Of a DNA stretch of 64,000 nucleotides, positions 40,604-49,152 are shown piece by piece (within the stretch, counting starts at the first letter, position 1; every line of letters starts with the position of its first letter). This DNA comes from Pseudoxanthomonas sp. CF125 (GTDB lineage: Bacteria; Pseudomonadota; Gammaproteobacteria; Xanthomonadales; Xanthomonadaceae): NCBI RefSeq assembly GCF_900104085.1, contig NZ_FNLD01000003.1, forward strand, positions 431,001 to 495,000, in the 5' to 3' direction. The translations under genes and the position numbers were made by a program. The notes under the pieces are model-generated. The model worked only from the letters and a program-made list of their open reading frames with translations. It was not told where the DNA came from and did not search any database.

Positions 40604-41448
40604 GGGCCGAAGAATCCGCCAATGGCACGTGCCACTTCGATCGGCGCTTCCATGTGCAGATGGTGTATCCCCGGCAACACGACCAGCTCGCCGTGCGGCA
40701 ACAATGCGGCACGGTCGCTGCGCAAGGGTTCGGGCAGGTAGGTCTGGGGCGGATCGGCGAAAATCACCCGTACCGGGCATTCGATGCCGGCGATCAATTG
40801 CCGCACCTGCGCTTCGGTCATGCGCTGCAGCGCGGGCAGGGTGAGGCGCGGATCGCTGCTCCAGACGAAACCGCCTTCCACCGGCGCCACGCCGCGCTCC
40901 ACCAGCAATCGCGCACTCGCTTCGCTGAGCTGGTTGGCCTGCATGCGCGCGCGCACCGGCGCGGCCAGGTCGGGGAAGACGCGCAGCTTCTTCGACGGCA
41001 ACGCGCGCGCCGCGGCCACGCCGTCGCGCAAGCGTTGCACGGTACGTTCGGGCGCTTCGGCCAGTGCTCCCAACGCTTCGATGGCGACCAGCCGCAGCAC
41101 CCGCTGCGGCAACGACGCGGCCAGGATGCTGCCGATACCCGCGCCCATGGAATGCCCCAGCAGCGCGAAGCGTTCCCAGCCCAGGCGGTCGGCCACGTCC
41201 AGCACGGCGTTCACCGTGACCAGCAGGTTGTAGTCCGCGCCGGACGGCAGATGCGCGCTGCGGCCGTGGCCCGGCAGATCCAGCATCACCAGGTCCAGCT
41301 GCGGAAGTTGTGCGGCCAAAGGCAGGAAACTGGCGGCGTTGTCGAGCCAGCCATGCAAGGCCAGCACTTTGGTTCCGTTCGGGGTACCGCTGCGCAGGCA
41401 GGTAATGCGCCCCAGCGGAACGTCGAACGCGATCTCCCGCGCGGTCAT
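40600..41448 (-). CDS. Alpha/beta hydrolase
   Basis: The 282-residue protein has the alpha/beta hydrolase layout: [20 protein letters not shown] (oxyanion HGW), [14 protein letters not shown], nucleophile elbow [12 protein letters not shown] (Ser in GHSMG), and the C-terminal His in [18 protein letters not shown]. It is probably a cytoplasmic esterase or related enzyme; the substrate is unknown. The ATG at 41448 overlaps the stop of hemH (ATGA), so it is expressed with hemH. The frame upstream lies within hemH and was discarded. The stop lies in the end of a repeat. Confidence 0.85.
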   Translation of the reverse strand: MTAREIAFDVPLGRITCLRSGTPNGTKVLALHGWLDNAASFLPLAAQLPQLDLVMLDLPGHGRSAHLPSGADYNLLVTVNAVLDVADRLGWERFALLGHSMGAGIGSILAASLPQRVLRLVAIEALGALAEAPERTVQRLRDGVAAARALPSKKLRVFPDLAAPVRARMQANQLSEASARLLVERGVAPVEGGFVWSSDPRLTLPALQRMTEAQVRQLIAGIECPVRVIFADPPQTYLPEPLRSDRAALLPHGELVVLPGIHHLHMEAPIEVARAIGGFFGP

Positions 41449-42413
41449 CCGTTCACCGCGCGCCGCGCCAGCTCCACCAGGGCATCGGCATGCGCGGCCG
41501 AGTCGTTGAGGCAAGGGATGTAGCGGAGCTCGCCACCTTTTTCGGCGAAACCTTCGGCGTACTGCATCGCCACTTCTTCCAGCGTTTCCAGGCAGTCGAC
41601 CGCGAAGCCGGGGCAGACCACGTCAATCCGGCGTACGCCGCGCGCGGCCATTTCCTCCAAAGTCCTGTCGGTGGCCGGCGAAAGCCAGCGCTCCTTGCCG
41701 AAGCGCGACTGGTAGGTCAGCGTCCACTCGGCCGGCGACAGCCCCAGCGCGGTAGCGATCGCCTGCACGCTGGCGGCGCAACGCTGCGGGTAGGGATCGC
41801 CCAGGTCGGCGATGCGCTGCGGCAGGCCGTGGAAGGAAAACAGCAGATGCTCGCCGCGACCGTGCTGTTGCCGCCAACGGGCGATGGAGTCGGCCACCGC
41901 GGCGACCCAGCGCGGATCGGTCGAGTAGTCGTCGATGAAGGCGACCGGCATGCCTGCCGCTTCCCGCTTCACCACGTCTTCTATCGAAGCGGTGGTGGTG
42001 CTGGAGTACTGCGGATACAGCGGCAGCACCACGATTTTGTCGAATCCCTGCGCACGCAAGCCGGGCAGCAGGCCCTTCAGCGCGGGCTTGCCGTAGCGCA
42101 TCGCCGCAGCGACTCGCCATTGCGGAAGCCGCGCCTGCATCGCCGCGGCCAGACGCTGCGTGTGAACGGCCAACGGCGAGCCTTCCGGCAGCCAGATCTT
42201 GGCGTACTTGGCCGCCGCTTTCGGGCCGCGCAGGGGCAGGATCACGAAGTGCAGCAAGGGGCACCAGATCCAGCGGGTCAGCTGGACCACGCGCGGGTCG
42301 TGGAGGAATTCGGCCAGATATCGCCGCACCGCCTTGGCGGTGGGTGCGTCCGGAGTGCCTAGATTGGCGACCACCAGGGCGATCCTGGATGGGCTTTCGG
42401 GGATTTCGGGCAT
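41445..42413 (-). CDS. hemH: Ferrochelatase
   Basis: HemH inserts iron into protoporphyrin IX, the last haem step. The 322-residue protein shows [60 protein letters not shown], the catalytic-region [10 protein letters not shown] (His) and [20 protein letters not shown] (Glu). The family start is close to ATG 42413, MPEIPESPS. The earlier frame start at 42536 overlaps a repeat and is not used. It overlaps the downstream hydrolase by 4 nt. Confidence 0.95.
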   Translation of the reverse strand: MPEIPESPSRIALVVANLGTPDAPTAKAVRRYLAEFLHDPRVVQLTRWIWCPLLHFVILPLRGPKAAAKYAKIWLPEGSPLAVHTQRLAAAMQARLPQWRVAAAMRYGKPALKGLLPGLRAQGFDKIVVLPLYPQYSSTTTASIEDVVKREAAGMPVAFIDDYSTDPRWVAAVADSIARWRQQHGRGEHLLFSFHGLPQRIADLGDPYPQRCAASVQAIATALGLSPAEWTLTYQSRFGKERWLSPATDRTLEEMAARGVRRIDVVCPGFAVDCLETLEEVAMQYAEGFAEKGGELRYIPCLNDSAAHADALVELARRAVNG

Positions 42414-42469
42414 CGGCACATGATGACAGATGGGTTTGCGGGTTCGCGCGCCAAGGGTCTTTGTAGCGC

Positions 42470-42533
42470 CGAGCTTGCTCGGCTGCCCTTGGCGGAGAAG
42501 CAAAAGCAGCCGAGCAAGCTCGGCTGTACAAGG
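42470..42533. repeat. Intergenic inverted repeat, GCCGAGCTTGCTCGGC family
   Basis: TTGTAGCGCCGAGCTTGCTC on the left pairs with GAGCAAGCTCGGCTGTACAA on the right. The arm core matches the repeat at 26633-26767. It lies in the hemH upstream region. Confidence 0.8.
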
Positions 42534-42656
42534 CAAAAACTCATCGACGATTCACGCTGCCGCGTCTAGGCTCGGGGTTCTAGGCTGCACTATCAAGGCC
42601 TTAGCGCGCGTTCCTGTTGCGCCACATCGCCAACGAATCCACTTCGGGAGTCAACC

Positions 42657-43553
42657 ATGTCCGTCCTTCGCCCCCTACGAGGATCGCGTCTTCCGCGTCT
42701 GGCCCTGCTGCTGGCAATCGGCGCATTCGCCGGCCAGGCACTGGCCGGGACCGAGGAGGACAAGCGCGCCACCGATGCGGTGCGCGTGCTCAGCGAGATC
42801 CAGAAGATCCCCGAGCAAGGCATCCCCGACAAACTGCTCGACGAAGGCCGCGCGGTGGTGGTGATTCCCGACACGCTCAAGGTCGGCCTGGTCATCGGCG
42901 GACGCCGCGGCCACGGTCTGATGTCGGTGAAGAGCCCCGACGGCAGCTGGTCGCAGCCGGTGTTCGTCAAACTCACCGGCGGCAGCATCGGCTTCCAGGC
43001 CGGCGTGCAGTCTTCCGACGTGGTGCTGGTGTTCCGCAACGACCGCAATCTGGAAAACATCGTCAACGGCAAGATCACCCTGGGCGCCGATGCCGGCGTG
43101 GCCGCCGGTCCGGTCGGCCGCAACGCCTCGGCTTCCACCGACGGCCAGTTGAAGGCGGAAATCTGGTCGTGGTCGCGCGCGCGCGGACTGTTCGCCGGCG
43201 TGGCCCTGGACGGCGCGGTGCTGCAGATCGACGACGACGCCAACGTGGCGGTATACGGCAGCGCGGCCACCCCGCGCGCTATCTTCGAAAGCCGCGCCGG
43301 CATTCCTTCCGACGCCGTGGTCGGTTTCCGCGACCAGCTGGAGGAAGCCACCGCCATCGCCCGCGCCGCGCGCCGCGACGAGCCCTCCGAACCGTCGGCC
43401 CCGATGGCCGCGCCGGTCACCGTCACCGGCTCGTCGGCTTCCCAGCCGGAAGTCTCCCAACCGCAGCCCGCCACCACCGAAGCCCAGCCACAGGGCTTCC
43501 AGCCCGTGGCCGATGGCGAAATCCGCAGCGAGCCGCTGCCGACCACGCCGTAA
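42657..43553 (+). CDS. Exported SYLF-domain (YSC84-like) lipid-binding protein
   Basis: The 298-residue product has a signal peptide (LALLLAIGAFAGQALA) and a SYLF domain: RAVVVIPDTLKVGLVIGGRR, then GGSIGFQAGVQSSDVVLVFR and NGKITLGADAGVAAGPVGRN, and WSWSRARGLFAGVALDGAVL. SYLF proteins bind phosphoinositides or lipids; the bacterial role is not well settled. The C-terminal ~60 residues are Pro/Ser/Ala-rich and probably disordered. It is followed by the tat operon, with an 81-bp gap. Confidence 0.88.
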   Translation: MSVLRPLRGSRLPRLALLLAIGAFAGQALAGTEEDKRATDAVRVLSEIQKIPEQGIPDKLLDEGRAVVVIPDTLKVGLVIGGRRGHGLMSVKSPDGSWSQPVFVKLTGGSIGFQAGVQSSDVVLVFRNDRNLENIVNGKITLGADAGVAAGPVGRNASASTDGQLKAEIWSWSRARGLFAGVALDGAVLQIDDDANVAVYGSAATPRAIFESRAGIPSDAVVGFRDQLEEATAIARAARRDEPSEPSAPMAAPVTVTGSSASQPEVSQPQPATTEAQPQGFQPVADGEIRSEPLPTTP

Positions 43554-43634
43554 AGCGATTGCGGGCCGGTTTCGCAGTCCCCGACCCGCAAGCTGCGTTA
43601 TCCTGACGTCCCTCATTTTTTCGGCGAGCGCACC

Positions 43635-43871
43635 ATGGGCGGTTTGAGCATCTGGCATTGGATCATCGTGCTGGTGGTGGTGTTGCTGGTTTTCGGCACC
43701 AAGCGCCTGCGCAACGCCGGGCAAGACCTGGGCGAAGCGGTCAAGGGTTTCAAGAAGGGCATGAAGGACGAGGACAAGCCCAACGGCCAGTTGGGCGACG
43801 AATCCCGCGACGAGGGCACGCGGTCCAAAGACGCCAGCGAGTCGAAGGAACGCGACCGCGACGCGCGCTGA
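43635..43871 (+). CDS. tatA: Sec-independent protein translocase TatA
   Basis: TatA forms the membrane-spanning pore part of the twin-arginine translocase. The 78-residue protein has the short N-terminal membrane helix [15 protein letters not shown], the Phe-Gly hinge and an amphipathic helix [20 protein letters not shown], followed by a polar tail. It is the first gene of tatA-tatB-tatC, 37 bp before tatB. Confidence 0.95.
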   Translation: MGGLSIWHWIIVLVVVLLVFGTKRLRNAGQDLGEAVKGFKKGMKDEDKPNGQLGDESRDEGTRSKDASESKERDRDAR

Positions 43872-43908
43872 TTCCGCGGACGCAGGCCTATAGAGGCTAA
43901 ACCCGGTC

Positions 43909-44313
43909 ATGTTCGGCATCAGCGGCGGCGAGCTGTTCTTCATCGCCATCATCGCCTTGATCGTGCTCGGCCCCGAGCGACTGCCCAAGGTCGCGCGCAT
44001 GGCCGGCATGTGGGTGCGCCGCGCGCGCAACCAGTGGGATTCGGTGAAGGACGAATTGGAACGCGAGCTGGCCGCCGAGGAACTCAAGCGCAGTCTGCAC
44101 GACGCGAAATCGGCCTTGCAGGATACCGAGCAGCGGATCCGCGACAGCGGCGCCGAAGCGCGGCGCGAGTTCGAGCAGATGCGGGCTTCGGTGCAGGAAC
44201 CGAACGGTTCGGCCGATGCGCCCGCGCCAACTTCCGATGAGGCCGCTTCCGATGAGCCGGCATCCCCGTCGAAACCCCAGGAAGGGCAGAGCGATGAACC
44301 GCGCAACGCCTGA
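43909..44313 (+). CDS. tatB: Sec-independent protein translocase TatB
   Basis: TatB helps recognise twin-arginine substrates with TatC. The 134-residue protein has the N-terminal MFGISGGELFFIAIIALIVL with the conserved Glu 8 and GPERLPKVARMAG, which mark TatB rather than TatA. A long amphipathic helix and polar tail follow. It overlaps the start of tatC by 20 nt, so translation is coupled. Confidence 0.95.
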   Translation: MFGISGGELFFIAIIALIVLGPERLPKVARMAGMWVRRARNQWDSVKDELERELAAEELKRSLHDAKSALQDTEQRIRDSGAEARREFEQMRASVQEPNGSADAPAPTSDEAASDEPASPSKPQEGQSDEPRNA

Positions 44314-45043
44314 TTCCGACTCCGAATCCAGCCTGCTCAGCCATCTGATCGAGCTGCGCACGCGGCTGATGCGCGGGCTGGCCGGGGTATTCGTGGTGCT
44401 GCTGGGCTTGCTTCCCTTCACCAGCAAGCTCTACAACTGGATCGCCGAACCGCTGATCGCGCGCCTGCCGGCAGGCCAGTCGATGATCGCCACCGATCCG
44501 GCCGGCGGTTTCATCGCGCCGGTGAAGCTGGCGTTCTTCGTGGCGCTGTTCGTCGCCGCGCCCTGGCTGCTGTACCAGGCGTGGGCGTTCGTGGCGCCGG
44601 GCCTGTACCAGCGCGAGAAACGCCTGGCCGTTCCCTTGTTGGGCTCGGCGGTGATCCTGTTCTATGCGGGCTGCGCTTTCGCCTACTTCCTGGTCCTGCC
44701 GTCGCTGTTCAAGTTCGTCATCAACTTCACTCCTGAGGTCATTTCGGTCACCCCGGACGCCAGCGCGTATCTGGATTTCGTGCTGGTGATCTTCCTGGCC
44801 TTCGGCGCGAGCTTCGAGCTGCCAGTGGCGCTGGTGATCCTGGTGCTGCTGGGCTGGGTGACGCCGGAGCAGCTGAAGGAAGCGCGCGGCTACGCGCTGG
44901 TCGGCATCTTCGTGCTGGCGGCGGTCATCACCCCGCCGGATGTCGTCTCGCAATTATTGCTGGCCATCCCGATGTACCTGCTGTACGAAGCCGGCATCAT
45001 CGCCTCGAAATGGATCACCCCACGCGAACCGAAAGAATCGTAG
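44294..45043 (+). CDS. tatC: Sec-independent protein translocase TatC
   Basis: TatC is the six-span receptor for twin-arginine signal peptides. The 249-residue protein shows SLLSHLIELRTRLMRGLAGV, the conserved APWLLYQAWAFVAPGLYQRE loop with Glu, FKFVINF and the final VITPPDVVSQLLLAIPMYLL. Its stop TAG forms the first bases of the repeat at 45040-45116, so the tail ends in the repeat. Confidence 0.97.
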   Translation: MNRATPDSDSESSLLSHLIELRTRLMRGLAGVFVVLLGLLPFTSKLYNWIAEPLIARLPAGQSMIATDPAGGFIAPVKLAFFVALFVAAPWLLYQAWAFVAPGLYQREKRLAVPLLGSAVILFYAGCAFAYFLVLPSLFKFVINFTPEVISVTPDASAYLDFVLVIFLAFGASFELPVALVILVLLGWVTPEQLKEARGYALVGIFVLAAVITPPDVVSQLLLAIPMYLLYEAGIIASKWITPREPKES

Positions 45044-45116
45044 GTCGGGGCTACGCCCCCGACGCACGCAATAATTCGGATCTCCACTGCTCGTCGGCCA
45101 CGTAGGGCCGACCTAC
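45040..45116. repeat. Intergenic inverted repeat, GTAGGTCGGGGCTACG family
   Basis: Left arm GTAGGTCGGGGCTACGCCCC, right arm ending CGTAGGGCCGACCTAC (partly matching). It lies between convergent tatC and the 45133-46011 gene. Same family as 40534-40603. Confidence 0.75.
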
Positions 45117-45132
45117 GTCACGATCATTTGAA

Positions 45133-46011
45133 TCAGGCTTCCAGATGCGTCGGCATCGCCGCCGGATCGACCGCTGCGCCGTCGCCCAGCATCTGCCGCC
45201 ACGCGTAATAAGCAGCACCAGCCAGCACCGGCATCAAGATGCCCATCAGCAGCAGGTTGGAAACCCAGATCCCGGCCGTTGGACCGGCAACCAGCTGCAC
45301 CAGCATCGCCAGCAACTGGATACCGATCGCCAACATCACGAAGGCGATGGCCAGCAGCACGTAGAACACCAGCATCGCCAGCAGGTTGTGCAGGCAGGCG
45401 CGCAGACTGTCGCGCATGGCCACGAAACCGCTGCGTCCGCCGAACACGATGCCCGGCACCGCCACAAAAGTGATCAGAATGACCGCGACGACCGCAGCGA
45501 TCAGCGCCAGCACCCACAGCAACATGCGGCCCACCGGAAGGGTGCGCACCAGTTCCGGATCCGGCTGCCCGCCGGACTGCGTGGTCTGCTCCAGCTTGGC
45601 GATCACTTCGGCCAGATGCTGCAGCTCGGTCGGTCCAATCATCACGTACAACAGCAGGCCCAGTATCAGCGCAGCGGCTATCTGTGGCATCAAGGTGCTG
45701 AGCAGTGCAAGGGCATGTTCGCCGCGCACTTCACGGAACAAGTGCGCAGGCGTCACCGGCTTGCCCTGGTCGGCGTCGTGCACCGCCCACAACATGCCCG
45801 CGAACAGGAACGGACCCAGCAGCGCCAGGCCGAACTGCAGCAGCAAGCCCAGCGTGCTGTTGACCACCATTGCCTGCAGCGGCAGCAAAGTCAGCAGCCC
45901 CCAGATCACGCCCAGCAGCCCCAGCGCCAGTGGCGCCTTGCGAATCAGGGCGAATGCGCCCAGCAGCCATTCCGCGCCTGCACCTGCAGGCACCTTGTTG
46001 ATCGTCGACAT
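45133..46011 (-). CDS. Inner-membrane protein, BPSS1780-like
   Basis: The 292-residue protein has six hydrophobic segments: ALGLLGVIWGLLTLLPLQAM, TLGLLLQFGLALLGPFLFAG, MPQIAAALILGLLLYVMIG, LLWVLALIAAVVAVILITFV, LLAMLVFYVLLAIAFVMLAI and LLLMGILMPVLAGAAYYAWR. The pattern FGGRSGFVAMRDSLRACLHN in the fourth loop and the N-terminal W-L-x-x-x-F-x-L-I-R-K-x-P fit the BPSS1780 family of unknown function. It ends 17 bp beyond the tatC repeat. Confidence 0.75.
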   Translation of the reverse strand: MSTINKVPAGAGAEWLLGAFALIRKAPLALGLLGVIWGLLTLLPLQAMVVNSTLGLLLQFGLALLGPFLFAGMLWAVHDADQGKPVTPAHLFREVRGEHALALLSTLMPQIAAALILGLLLYVMIGPTELQHLAEVIAKLEQTTQSGGQPDPELVRTLPVGRMLLWVLALIAAVVAVILITFVAVPGIVFGGRSGFVAMRDSLRACLHNLLAMLVFYVLLAIAFVMLAIGIQLLAMLVQLVAGPTAGIWVSNLLLMGILMPVLAGAAYYAWRQMLGDGAAVDPAAMPTHLEA

Positions 46012-46061
46012 CCAGGGTTTTCCGATGTTCTTGTGGGGGATCGTGTGTGGTCGTGGTCGTC

Positions 46062-46799
46062 TCAGCGCGCGTGCAAACCGCGCGCATGCTTGACGAAGCG
46101 CCGCAATAGTTTGCGCGCCTGCGGCGCCGCCGTCACGTCGCGGGCGATGGTAGTGGGACAGCGGCCGGCTTTCTTCAACTCTTCGCCGCGGAATGCCACG
46201 TACCCGCGCATGTGGTGCGTGGCGAATTCAGGATGGAACTGCACGCCCCAGGCCCGGTCGCGCCAGCGGAAAGCGTGGCAATCGTCCTGTTCGGAACGGG
46301 CCAGCACCGTGGCTTCTTCAGGCGGGCGCAACACCGTTTGCACGTGAGTGGCATGCGCCGGAAAGGTTAGCGGCAGGCCCGAGAACAGCGGATCGTCCTG
46401 GGCCGGCGGATGCAGGTCGATGCGCACCGTGCCCGATTCGCGCCCGGCCGGGTTGTCGGCCACCTCGCCGCCGAGCGCATGCGCCAGCAACTGGTGCCCG
46501 TAGCAGATGCCCAGCAGCGACATGCCGTCATGGGCGGCATCGCGCAGCCAGTCGGCGCTGCGCTCGCTCCAGTCGGCGCGGTCGGTGACCATGGCCGCCG
46601 AACCGGTGACGATGACGCCGGCGAAACCTTCGCGCCGCGGCAATACGCCGCCCTGTTCCACATTCACCACCACCGCCTCGCTGGCTTCCAGGCCGGCGGC
46701 CACGCGGATCCAGTGCGGAAAGCGGCCGTAGCGGCGCAGCCGGGTGGCGGGTTGTCCGGTTTCGACGATCAGGAAAGGGGCTTTGTGCAGGGTGTTCAC
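46062..46799 (-). CDS. Class I glutamine amidotransferase-like protein
   Basis: The 245-residue protein has the triad layout of GMP-synthase-like amidotransferases: FAGVIVTGSAAMVTDRADWS, nucleophile in MSLLGICYGHQLLAHALGGE (Cys in GICYGHQ), and WGVQFHPEFATHHMRG (His, Glu). The nitrogen acceptor is not visible because there is no synthetase domain. It is convergent with nothing close but is divergent from glyQ (73 bp). The start is a GTG at 46799; a TTG two codons earlier is possible. Confidence 0.85.
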   Translation of the reverse strand: MNTLHKAPFLIVETGQPATRLRRYGRFPHWIRVAAGLEASEAVVVNVEQGGVLPRREGFAGVIVTGSAAMVTDRADWSERSADWLRDAAHDGMSLLGICYGHQLLAHALGGEVADNPAGRESGTVRIDLHPPAQDDPLFSGLPLTFPAHATHVQTVLRPPEEATVLARSEQDDCHAFRWRDRAWGVQFHPEFATHHMRGYVAFRGEELKKAGRCPTTIARDVTAAPQARKLLRRFVKHARGLHAR

Positions 46800-46872
46800 G
46801 GGCAAAAACGAGGCCGGTCAGAAGCTTGCGCGCTTATACTAGCCCGCTTTTCCGCAGTGCAATAAAAAGGCC

Positions 46873-47775
46873 ATGACAGGACCCACGTTCCAGGGCTTGA
46901 TCCAGACCCTCAACAGCTACTGGGCAGCCCAGGGCTGCGTGCTGATCCAGCCGCTGGACATCGAAGTCGGCGCCGGCACCTTCCACCCCGCCACCTTCCT
47001 GCGCGCCCTCGGCCCGGAGCCGTGGAGCGCCGCCTACGTGCAGCCCTGCCGCCGCCCCACCGACGGCCGCTACGGCGAAAACCCCAACCGCCTGCAGCAC
47101 TACTACCAGTACCAGGTGGCGATGAAGCCCAACCCCGACAACATCCAGGAGCTGTACCTGGACTCGTTGAAGGCGCTGGGCATCGACCCGCGCGTGCACG
47201 ACCTGCGCTTCGTCGAGGACAACTGGGAATCGCCCACCCTGGGCGCCTGGGGCCTGGGCTGGGAAGTCTGGTTGAACGGCATGGAAGTCACCCAGTTCAC
47301 CTATTTCCAGCAGGCCGGCGGCCTGGAATGCCGGCCGGTGCTGGGCGAAATCACCTACGGGCTGGAACGCCTGTGCATGTATCTGCAGAACGTGGACAAC
47401 GTCTACGACCTGGTCTGGACCGAAGGCCCGCAGGGCGTGGTCACTTACGGCGACGTCTACCACCAGAACGAAGTCGAGCAGAGCACCTACAACTTCGAAG
47501 TGGCCGACGTGGCCGAACTGTTCCACCGCTTCGACGCCTGCGAGGCCGAGTCGCAGAAGCTGGTCGAAGCCGGCCTGCCGCTGCCTGCCTACGAACAGGT
47601 ATGCAAAGCCAGTCACTGCTTCAACCTGCTCGACGCGCGACGCGCGATCTCCGTCACCGAACGCCAGCGCTACATCCTGCGCGTGCGCAAGCTGGCGCAG
47701 GCGGTGGCCGAGGCCTACTACGCGCAGCGCGAGAAGCTGGGCTTCCCCGGCCTCAAGACAAAGCACGCTGCGTGA
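46873..47775 (+). CDS. glyQ: Glycine--tRNA ligase alpha subunit
   Basis: The alpha subunit of the bacterial (alpha2beta2) glycyl-tRNA synthetase carries the catalytic core. The 300-residue protein starts [20 protein letters not shown] and contains [20 protein letters not shown], class II motif 2 and 3 regions [20 protein letters not shown] and [17 protein letters not shown]. Length is typical. Its stop overlaps the GTG of the next gene, beginning a run of five overlapping genes that ends in glyS. Confidence 0.97.
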   Translation: MTGPTFQGLIQTLNSYWAAQGCVLIQPLDIEVGAGTFHPATFLRALGPEPWSAAYVQPCRRPTDGRYGENPNRLQHYYQYQVAMKPNPDNIQELYLDSLKALGIDPRVHDLRFVEDNWESPTLGAWGLGWEVWLNGMEVTQFTYFQQAGGLECRPVLGEITYGLERLCMYLQNVDNVYDLVWTEGPQGVVTYGDVYHQNEVEQSTYNFEVADVAELFHRFDACEAESQKLVEAGLPLPAYEQVCKASHCFNLLDARRAISVTERQRYILRVRKLAQAVAEAYYAQREKLGFPGLKTKHAA

Positions 47776-48014
47776 CCGCAACGTCTTCCGCCGTCAGTGC
47801 CACGTTGGTCGCGTTCCTGTTCGCGATCTTCGTGGCGCATTGGGCCCAGAACACGCGCCGCAATACTCTGCTTTGGTTCCTGTTCGGCTTCGTGCTGCCG
47901 CCCGTCGCCGGACTGGTACTGCTATGGAAGAACAGCAAGCAGAATCGGATTCCGCCCAGACTTGAGGATCCCGGCCGGGCCGATCTGATTGCCACGCGCA
48001 AGGACGTCCTATGA
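47772..48014 (+). CDS. Small inner-membrane protein between glyQ and GST
   Basis: The 80-residue protein begins with a GTG that overlaps the glyQ stop (GTGA). It has two hydrophobic segments ([15 protein letters not shown] and [20 protein letters not shown]) and a basic tail. It resembles short phospholipase-D-N-terminal-like or general small membrane proteins, but I do not recognise a family. The next gene starts 4 nt before its stop (ATGA). Confidence 0.7.
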   Translation: MTATSSAVSATLVAFLFAIFVAHWAQNTRRNTLLWFLFGFVLPPVAGLVLLWKNSKQNRIPPRLEDPGRADLIATRKDVL

Positions 48015-48652
48015 TCCTCATCGGCATGTTCGATTCGCCCTATGTGCGGCGCGTCGCCATCGCCATGACTTTGCTCGGGCTGGAGTTCGAGCACCGCAAC
48101 TGGTCGGTCGGCAAGGACTTCGACCGCATCCGCGACTACAGCCCGATCGGCCGCGTGCCCGCGCTGGTGCTGGACTCGGGCGAAGTGCTGGCCGAATCGG
48201 CGTTGATCCTGGATTATCTGGACAGCCTGGCCGGCCCGCAACGCGCATTGCTGCCCACCGAAGGCGGCGCGCGGCGCCAGTCGCTGCGTCTGATCGGCCT
48301 GGCCACCGGCGCAGTCGACAAGGGCATCACGATGGTGATGGAGCGCGTGTTCCGCCCGGAAGAAAAACGCCACGCGCCGTGGACAGACCGTTGCCGCGCG
48401 CAAGCGGAAGGCGCACTGGCCGAGCTGGAAAAGCACTGCGCCCAACGCAACGGACAATGGCTGGTGGGCGACACGATGACGCTGGCCGACATCACCCTGG
48501 GCTGCAACGGGACCTACCTGCGTGAAGCGGTGCCGCTGGATCTTTCCGTCTACCCGCACCTCGAGGCGCACGTGAACCGTTGCGAGGCGCTGCCGGTGTT
48601 CGCGCGCTTCCACGTTCCCTTCGATGCGCCCACTCCCGCTCCGTTGCCATGA
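48011..48652 (+). CDS. Glutathione S-transferase
   Basis: The 213-residue product has an N-terminal thioredoxin-like domain: [40 protein letters not shown] and VLAESALILDYLDSLAGP, where the Pro-Tyr region and the cis-Pro (RVPAL) are as in GSTs, followed by a helical C-terminal domain with VGDTMTLADITLGCN. It sits within the glyQ-glyS unit; its stop overlaps the next start by 4 nt. Substrate unknown. Confidence 0.88.
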   Translation: MILIGMFDSPYVRRVAIAMTLLGLEFEHRNWSVGKDFDRIRDYSPIGRVPALVLDSGEVLAESALILDYLDSLAGPQRALLPTEGGARRQSLRLIGLATGAVDKGITMVMERVFRPEEKRHAPWTDRCRAQAEGALAELEKHCAQRNGQWLVGDTMTLADITLGCNGTYLREAVPLDLSVYPHLEAHVNRCEALPVFARFHVPFDAPTPAPLP

Positions 48653-49152
48653 AGGAACGCCTGACGCCCCATCATGCCTTGGCCGCGCTGGCCCGCAGCG
48701 AAGGCAACCTGCCCTTCGTGGAGTTGCTCGCCCACGGCACGCTGTCGGTGGAGATGTACCGCCCGGTGGGTCAGGACCTGCAGACGCCGCATACGCGCGA
48801 TGAGGTCTACGTAGTGGTGTCGGGCATTGGCGAGTTCGTCAACGGCGGGCAGCGCAAACCTTTCGAGCCTGGCGAGCTGCTGTTCGTACCCGCCGGCGTC
48901 GAACACCGTTTCGAGAATTTCAGCGACGACTTCGCCACCTGGGTGATCTTCTACGGCCCAGAAGGCGGCGAAAAATCAAAAGCCCTCTCCCATCGGGAGA
49001 GGGGTTGGGGTGAGGGTACGGCGAAGTCCAGATGCTTGTATGACATGGACTCCGCCGCACCCTCTTCCACCCTACGAGCACCCCGTATCAATTACGGGGC
49101 AGGCTCTTCTCCCCAAAAGAGAAGGGAACCACTACCAAGGTTTTTGAAATGA
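48649..49152 (+). CDS. Cupin-domain protein with repeat-derived C-terminal tail
   Basis: The 167-residue product has a single cupin barrel of about 108 residues: [20 protein letters not shown] (His and Glu of motif 1) and [20 protein letters not shown] (motif 2 with the final His). After [10 protein letters not shown] the frame enters a repeat ([10 protein letters not shown] and onwards) and runs about 55 residues, ending where the ATG of glyS overlaps its stop (ATGA). The tail is unlike any cupin extension and derives from intergenic repeat DNA. The enzyme could bind a metal; its substrate is unknown. Confidence 0.8.
   Translation: MKERLTPHHALAALARSEGNLPFVELLAHGTLSVEMYRPVGQDLQTPHTRDEVYVVVSGIGEFVNGGQRKPFEPGELLFVPAGVEHRFENFSDDFATWVIFYGPEGGEKSKALSHRERGWGEGTAKSRCLYDMDSAAPSSTLRAPRINYGAGSSPQKRREPLPRFLK
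48980..49135. repeat. Repeat inside the 3' end of the cupin gene
   Basis: AGCCCTCTCCCATCGGGAGA opens a hairpin, GGGGTTGGGGTGAGGG follows, and further on GGCTCTTCTCCCCAAAAGAG forms the other side. Elements like this are normally found between genes; here the reading frame crosses it in full. Confidence 0.65.
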
